From Methylovirgula sp. (lineage in GTDB: Bacteria; Pseudomonadota; Alphaproteobacteria; Rhizobiales; Beijerinckiaceae): 10,313 bases of DNA. Numbering within the stretch: position 1 is the first letter of the stretch; each line of letters opens with the position of its first letter. The notes beneath the pieces are model-generated. The model was not told the DNA's origin, searched no databases, and was given only the letters and a program-made list of their open reading frames with translations. Below are positions 6,501 to 10,313 of this stretch, one piece after another. Where the stretch lies: positions 1 through 10,313 of the forward strand of contig JASHVQ010000077.1 in assembly GCA_030044485.1 (NCBI GenBank), written 5' to 3'. The position numbers were made by a program, and so were the translations under genes.

Positions 6501-7116
6501 GTTCGTGCACACCTACTTCGGGCGGGTCTTCGACAATCCGACCGTCGTCTTCACCGAGGAGATCCTCAAGCCCGAGCTCCAGGATCCGGAGGTGTTCGCC
6601 GACGGCGTCAACAACATCGTGGAGGCGCAGCAACGCGTCGCCGAGGGGTACTTCACGGACGGCACGATCAACGACGCCTGCCCGCCGCTTAAGGCGCTGC
6701 TTCACATCATGGCGCGGGGAAGCCACGAGGGTAAGACCGCGAGCCATCCCCAGATACGGGCGCTCTTCACCCGCGAGGCGTTGCTCGGCAGCGACTGGTA
6801 TCGCGAGCGCCTGGCGACGAAGCAGCAGCGGGACGTGGCGCTCTGGGGGCGCCATGCGCGCAGCCTGACCGAGTTCCTGACACGCGCCGGCCACCGCGAG
6901 GAGGCTAAAAGGCTCGGCATCGCCGCCCGGCTCGAACATGCCCGTGCCGAGCTCGCGCGGGTGAGCGCGCCGGAATATCTGACGGCGCTCGTCGGCACGA
7001 TCGGCGCCGATCCGATCCATCGGCCCGCACGCGCGCGTCGCGACTCGGCAAAGGCGCGTACAAAATCGGATGCCCGGCGCCCGGCAACCGGCTCCGCTCC
7101 ACTCCACCGCGGCTAG
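3541..7116 (+). CDS. PPi-type phosphoenolpyruvate carboxykinase (PEP carboxytransphosphorylase)
   Basis: This cytoplasmic enzyme is predicted to interconvert oxaloacetate plus PPi with PEP, CO2 and phosphate (EC 4.1.1.38), linking glycolysis to the TCA cycle. The 1191 residues match the unusual 1100-1200 residue size of this family, about twice that of GTP- or ATP-PEPCK. DNYFGYCKKE (340-349) with EEEHAGG (365-371) parallels the Lys and His metal-ligand region of GTP-PEPCK. CTVSGGGKSEISKS (495-508) resembles its P-loop. The glycine-rich PSTTGAGSEGALTKGPF (878-894) lies in the long C-terminal lobe and is a block I recall from these proteins. No signal peptide or membrane helix is seen. A basic, low-complexity tail (about 1157-1191) ends the protein. 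The gene stands alone, with its own GAGGA ribosome-binding site and a hairpin after its stop, and is much more GC-rich than the glycan genes. Identification rests on remembered motifs and length, not on a search. Confidence 0.7.
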   Translation: MNSGAAGMELERVAGLKADGSVWLPQRPAAISSILLKLAAMGVRIPEDNGDEELLHLAGDLFARYREQTRLLSHHLCPADARIQRYIDKLLADSAAAKPVRLPAETFILDQYGLARELSLPVDADAWHNELVSSYRLDNGVLHNPVSDRRTTQGVFHVAEGGLPIPADKIRVPLATYLRLLEEALRPPPEFLRLPFTANWPDPVETMVSLLLRPLVCPEVPEISSEKRTEIRFFVPGGLVSNLDFVESIFGNAGDPYLPANDAGLDVDGWTGHSGCVILAPHLTRLKKKDVGLPHTSDATEAQRAAGMCWAEENELYNEGRPFKITSRDMDGVMVTILADNYFGYCKKEVKTQIGYSANLFGGAEEEHAGGALAFATFSLGDRFVPDLVRIPSAKHRLATVLALLGERAKVNPSGYATDAIYPEIHYMPEDMEIDIHRQDITWTKDGGSQHLKLLPGRIYIHPSGYKVRMAKYGAAPSWRLIGTVPEGVFCHKPCTVSGGGKSEISKSLVDAVLPGSFYVRSFEEDMALVEEIFDRDYDDARLPDLRAGNGGPSRPILSPERSLGSVIKLLTPNPAEFTPKYNAWLESIPNHVRALVFVIKRFYWPEWGKDWRRHFSVDIINGAPGHELKYEGRRLVANYLRIGRQEDGSWRTYKLRQDFVAADKVQMEDDITATVVVPARRLVGLPGEYDGHPSLKLAQNCEFRLFQRPDDAIHPGLDRQTEEDMANPGLFCSNFQPLTRDDARAIVEDVAVQDGFTLPMREHVARNAARAGAGYSICSAEPRLVNGKPTKNPRYLQLRPDLARPRDRYVAEMGARLYRELPLHAPALFPVISVLSGRRNNRPEEGIRPLCVYGPIHYQELPELFMDYVCSVTGTSPSTTGAGSEGALTKGPFNAIQTTADLNNALVSMLLTGFGGFSSAAGFIGPRLRVDHDISLLIPEIWCRLFPHERDPKRLIEAGHLEKLEDYTNAGRQVLASRLGYRITAKFVHTYFGRVFDNPTVVFTEEILKPELQDPEVFADGVNNIVEAQQRVAEGYFTDGTINDACPPLKALLHIMARGSHEGKTASHPQIRALFTREALLGSDWYRERLATKQQRDVALWGRHARSLTEFLTRAGHREEAKRLGIAARLEHARAELARVSAPEYLTALVGTIGADPIHRPARARRDSAKARTKSDARRPATGSAPLHRG

Positions 7117-7117
7117 A

Positions 7118-7136
7118 GCTTGCCTCGTCGGCAAGC
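7118..7136 (+). terminator. Hairpin just after the PEP carboxykinase stop codon
   Basis: GCTTGCC (7118-7124) and GGCAAGC (7130-7136) form a perfect 7-bp stem with a 5-base TCGTC loop, starting two bases after the TAG stop. There is no T-tract, so it is not a canonical intrinsic terminator. It may still stabilise the 3' end or assist termination, as such hairpins often do in GC-rich bacteria. Confidence 0.45.
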
Positions 7137-7163
7137 GCACCTGCTCCAACCGTCGACCGATGG

Positions 7164-7194
7164 GTCGTGCCGTTGCCGACTTCGGGCGCACGAC
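7164..7194. repeat. Second inverted repeat in the gap before the membrane protein gene
   Basis: GTCGTGC (7164-7170) and GCACGAC (7188-7194) are exact reverse complements with a 17-base spacer. The repeat lies between the terminator-like hairpin and the GTG start at 7245. It could be a second 3'-end hairpin of the upstream transcript or an operator for the downstream gene. Chance occurrence in GC-rich DNA is quite possible. Confidence 0.25.
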
Positions 7195-7244
7195 GTAGAA
7201 GGTCGCGGCACATTCGGTGATACGGTCGGCTGCACTGGCGATAA

Positions 7245-8987
7245 GTGAAAGGCACCCCCGCACATTTCTTTCTCCGGCGCCCTGCGTCCGCAGCGGCGCT
7301 TTTTGCTCTTGGCCTTTTGTTCAGCGCTCTGATTTTAGGGCCGTTCGTTATGGCCGGCGACGCGCCGGGCGATCTCGGCGACGCGCGTTTCAATACGTTC
7401 GTGCTCGAACACGTCTATGAGTTCGTGGCAGGACGAGGCGTGAATTTCGCTTCGCCGGGGATGTTCTATCCTTTTCCCGATACGTTATTTTTCAGCGATA
7501 CGCACATTGGCTCCGTCATTTTCTACATTCCATTTCGAGCCCTCGGCTTCTCTAAGTTGCAGGCTTTCGTCGCCTGGTTCTTCGTCGGATACCTTACGAC
7601 CTACGTCGCGGCGCATTATGCCTTCGCGAAATTCGGCCTGAGGCCGGTGCCGGCCGCGGCCGCTGCCGTTTTCTTCACATTCAGTCTTCCGAGTCTCGCA
7701 CAATTCGGTCATGCGCAGCTCGTTTACCGCTGTGGCGTGCCGCTTTCGATTCTTTATCTCTGGCGCGGTCTCCGCAGCGGCTCGGGCATCGATCTGCTTC
7801 GAAGCCTCGTGTGGCTATTCGTACAAACGCTGATCGGCATTTATCTCGGCGTCTTTCTCGGGTTTCTCATGGCGAGTTTCGCGCCGGCTTACCTATTTTT
7901 CCAAGGCGAAAAGCGCATGCTTTGGCGTCTCTGGTCGGACTTGAGACGCCGCGCCGCGTCGCCGGCCATTCAAGACCTGATTGTCGGCGGCGCTTTTATA
8001 ACAATTGTCGCCGCCACGACCGCGCTTCTTGATGAATACGTGTCGGTCTCGCGCCTCTATGGACTGCATTACACCATCGGGCAGATTTCAATCGATCTTC
8101 CGCGTATTTACAGCTATCTCATCATGGATAACCTGCCCTATTGGCATCACTGGCTGCCGCTCGCCGACAAAGTTCCGATCAGGCAAGAACATCAATTGTT
8201 CGTCGGTCTCGGCGTCTTGGGCCTGTTCGTTGCAGGCGTTTGGCGCCTAGGGCATCCGCTCGATATAGCGAATGGCCAAGAACGCGCCGAGGAACGGGTC
8301 CTCGATCGGGCGATGCTTGCGGCGCTGGGCGTCCTCTTCGTTCTGACTTTGGACATCGGCGCCTCGTTCGCACTCTACAGCAAGATAAGCTTTTACAGCC
8401 TTCTCGCCGCCTGGCCCGGCATCAACGCCATTCGCGCCGTGGCGCGGATTATCGCGGTCCTCATGCTGCCCATTGCGCTATTTGCGGGAAGGGGCCTGTC
8501 CTTGCTTCTTTACGAAGCAACGCCAAAAGCCCTGAGCCGCGTCCTCGCGGTTGGCCTTGCGAGTCTGGCGGCGTTCGAGATCGCCAGCTTCGACAAATCC
8601 GTCTTTTCGGTCGGCGAGGCCGAACGGCGCGTTTCGCAAATCGTGCAACAGGCCAAAGCCGGCGGCAAGGGAATAGACCGGCCCATTCTCGCGCTTGTGT
8701 CTCCACTGGCCGCCGACGATCGGCCGGTAGTCACGCAATTGGACGCTATGCTCGCCGCGCAGCAACTCGGATGGCCGACCGTCAACGGCTATACCAGCAA
8801 TCCCCTTCCCGGCACGGCGGAGAAGCCGAACTGCGATATGGCGGCGACGCAATATCTCGCCTTCGACGCCTGGAGCAAAGCGCGAAATTTTCACCTGCAA
8901 GAGTCGAGCGGATCGCTCTTGCGGCGAACCGTCTTCGTCAACGGATCTGCCTGCAACGAGATTGGCGCCAAACCCGGTGAAAATTGA
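7245..8987 (+). CDS. Polytopic membrane protein, probable GT-C-type glycosyltransferase
   Basis: This 580-residue protein has about ten hydrophobic segments (for example near 14-36, 104-126, 134-153, 185-217, 244-264, 316-334, 355-378, 398-417 and 429-447). A soluble C-terminal domain of about 130 residues follows. After the first membrane helix comes GDLGDARFN (42-50), acidic residues in the first outer loop where GT-C enzymes carry their catalytic Asp. PGINAIRAVARI (391-402) resembles the 'P..(x)R...R(I/F)' segment common in uncharacterised GT-C relatives. It would move a sugar from a polyprenyl-phosphate donor to a glycan or lipid on the periplasmic side. The start is GTG at 7245, directly after an in-frame TAA. 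The ATG at residue 36 would delete the first helix. No strong Shine-Dalgarno sequence is seen. Substrate and exact family are unknown; a non-enzymatic membrane protein remains possible. Confidence 0.6.
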   Translation: MKGTPAHFFLRRPASAAALFALGLLFSALILGPFVMAGDAPGDLGDARFNTFVLEHVYEFVAGRGVNFASPGMFYPFPDTLFFSDTHIGSVIFYIPFRALGFSKLQAFVAWFFVGYLTTYVAAHYAFAKFGLRPVPAAAAAVFFTFSLPSLAQFGHAQLVYRCGVPLSILYLWRGLRSGSGIDLLRSLVWLFVQTLIGIYLGVFLGFLMASFAPAYLFFQGEKRMLWRLWSDLRRRAASPAIQDLIVGGAFITIVAATTALLDEYVSVSRLYGLHYTIGQISIDLPRIYSYLIMDNLPYWHHWLPLADKVPIRQEHQLFVGLGVLGLFVAGVWRLGHPLDIANGQERAEERVLDRAMLAALGVLFVLTLDIGASFALYSKISFYSLLAAWPGINAIRAVARIIAVLMLPIALFAGRGLSLLLYEATPKALSRVLAVGLASLAAFEIASFDKSVFSVGEAERRVSQIVQQAKAGGKGIDRPILALVSPLAADDRPVVTQLDAMLAAQQLGWPTVNGYTSNPLPGTAEKPNCDMAATQYLAFDAWSKARNFHLQESSGSLLRRTVFVNGSACNEIGAKPGEN

Positions 8988-9018
8988 GCCGGGACGCAGT
9001 AATTCAACGGCCGTTCGC

Positions 9019-10313
9019 CTAATGCAAGTCGTCGCAAGAGGTCTCAGTCCGGCCTGACTTCGCCTCGATCTTCCAGATCGGGATTTTCTGGCCGGTATCG
9101 AAAACGCCGGCCCTGATCATGCGAAAAGATTTAGAGAGACGTTGGACGATCTTCGAGATAAATTTGCTGTCCTCGATAAAATATTGCGATCTGCCGAGGT
9201 CGAAGACTTTCAGGATGAGCCGATCCTGCATGCAAGGATCGGCGAAGTTTATTTTCGCCGCGTACTTTCCTTGGTAATAGAGAGCGGTTCCGCTGGTGAG
9301 GTCGGCCCAAACGATCGAGCGCGGGTCACGAACCTCGTTGGGCAGCAGCGCGGTGTGCAGGCGCGCGGTCAAGAAAAGGCATCGGATGAGCGCGAAAAGA
9401 AATATGGGCGCCAAAAGCCAAGCCGATTGAACGATGCTTGTCTCGCCGGTCCGGTTCCCCGCGGCGAGAATCTCAAAGACCACCAAACATAGCGTCATGG
9501 CGCTGGCTGGAAGCATGTAATACGGGATACGAACGTCGTGAGTGCAGAAATAGGCGAGCGACAAGAAATAACAGACCGAAGCGCCTATTGACGCACCGCA
9601 GTTATGTCGGAAAGTGGGAAACCGCCAGGCGAGCAGGCCGCGCAGGATCAAGGCGACGAGCGTCGCCACAACTATCGGCGCCGCAAATCCGTTACCAAAA
9701 TAGAAGCATAGGTTCGCGCCGATCGGCCGCGGCGCGAGGACGGGGGCGGAGGCGTCCACCGGAGCGTAGGTGGTTGAGAACGGGCTACCCGCATTCACCC
9801 AATTGGCGGCCAACACCAGAGCAAGCCCGGGTATCGTGAAAGCAACGATCGCGGCAGCGAGCGCACCTCTCGACAGCATGATCTGTTTCGTTCGCCACAG
9901 CCGTTGGTTGATGACAATGGCGCAGGCTAATCCGACCAAAAGAAAAATATTGGCCAGCCGGACCGCCAACAATAATCCGCCGGCGACCCCGAGCAGAAGC
10001 GCCAAGCCCGGCTTCGGGCTCTGGCCAGCCGATGGAAAAGCGGCCAGCGTCAACAAGGCGCAAAGCGGAATCAGCGCGATCGAGACCGGCAGCGAGGCGC
10101 TGGCAAGCGCGTTCGTCGTCGTAACTTCTATAAGCGCGAGGGTCGCAAAGGCGCCTGCAAGCCCCCAATTGTTCGGTCGATAGGTAACGACCGCGGCCAC
10201 GAACACTGCGGACACGAGCGCCATGCCAAGGAGGAATGCCAGTCCAAAGCTGACAGTTTCGGGGAAGATCGATAAAATCAGGCCGGTACCCGGGGGATAT
10301 TCGAGAATGATCC
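9019..10313 (-). CDS. GT-C/GT39-like polytopic membrane glycosyltransferase, 5' end missing
   Basis: The minus-strand frame is open to the right edge. Upstream of the ATG at 10224 it continues through EYPPGTGLILSIFPE, and 'YPPG' is a hallmark of the outer loop of GT39/ArnT-like enzymes. The ATG at 10224 is thus internal and the N-terminus lies outside. About 430 residues are visible. Many hydrophobic helices are followed, in the last 110 residues or so, by a soluble domain rich in charged residues. WVNAGSPFSTTY, mid-protein, resembles the 'N...G(S/D)P(F/L)..(G/T)Y' loop of the same group. The catalytic first-loop acid would be in the missing part. It is expected to transfer a sugar from a polyprenyl-phosphate carrier at the periplasmic face. 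It is convergent with the preceding membrane protein gene (31 bp apart). Family level is fairly likely; substrate is unknown. Confidence 0.65.
   Translation of the reverse strand, partial: IILEYPPGTGLILSIFPETVSFGLAFLLGMALVSAVFVAAVVTYRPNNWGLAGAFATLALIEVTTTNALASASLPVSIALIPLCALLTLAAFPSAGQSPKPGLALLLGVAGGLLLAVRLANIFLLVGLACAIVINQRLWRTKQIMLSRGALAAAIVAFTIPGLALVLAANWVNAGSPFSTTYAPVDASAPVLAPRPIGANLCFYFGNGFAAPIVVATLVALILRGLLAWRFPTFRHNCGASIGASVCYFLSLAYFCTHDVRIPYYMLPASAMTLCLVVFEILAAGNRTGETSIVQSAWLLAPIFLFALIRCLFLTARLHTALLPNEVRDPRSIVWADLTSGTALYYQGKYAAKINFADPCMQDRLILKVFDLGRSQYFIEDSKFISKIVQRLSKSFRMIRAGVFDTGQKIPIWKIEAKSGRTETSCDDLH

Noticed and set aside
6169..7263. Minus-strand open frame of 364 codons under the PEPCK gene end
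   Set aside because: Same antisense shadow effect; no recognisable motifs, and it spans the hairpins after the PEPCK stop.
8141..8980. 279-codon plus-strand frame inside the 580-residue membrane protein gene
   Set aside because: It is Arg-rich and lacks domains; the overlapping frame encodes coherent membrane helices.
9006..9015. AACGGCCGTT palindrome between the two convergent membrane protein genes
   Set aside because: It has no loop and no T-run, so it cannot act as a terminator hairpin, and a 10-bp palindrome is easily expected by chance.

Overview
This GC-rich window comes most likely from an alphaproteobacterium. That rests on the protein families and codon use; no rRNA or other phylogenetic marker is present, so the placement is tentative. 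It holds six protein-coding genes, two of them cut by the window edges. No tRNA, rRNA, CRISPR array or intact mobile element was seen.

Left part (1-3029): a cell-surface glycan locus. A GDP-mannose 3,5-epimerase-like gene enters from the left edge with its first codons missing. It is followed 7 bp later by a glycosyltransferase of the GT23/NodZ (alpha-1,6-fucosyltransferase-like) type. The pair looks like 'make GDP-L-galactose (or GDP-L-gulose), then transfer it'. A GT4-like retaining glycosyltransferase faces them on the minus strand.

Middle (3030-7116): a roughly 510-bp stretch with no convincing gene. It contains an 8-bp-arm inverted repeat and a run of helically phased A-tracts. It leads into an isolated 1191-codon gene that I identify, from motifs recalled from the family, as a PPi-dependent phosphoenolpyruvate carboxykinase (EC 4.1.1.38, PEP carboxytransphosphorylase). 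This is a central-carbon enzyme in the middle of a glycan region. Its base and codon composition is visibly more GC-rich than its neighbours. Two hairpins follow its stop codon.

Right part (7117-10313): two large polytopic membrane proteins that resemble GT-C glycosyltransferases (polyprenyl-phosphate-sugar dependent). They lie tail to tail with 31 bp between them, and the second runs off the right edge.

How the genes may work together: the epimerase and the two cytoplasmic glycosyltransferases would act on nucleotide-sugar donors, and the two membrane proteins would act on lipid-linked sugars at the periplasmic face. All would contribute to a surface polysaccharide or glycolipid. The PEP carboxykinase has no obvious place in this pathway. 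A link through the pyrophosphate released by nucleotide-sugar synthesis is possible but speculative.
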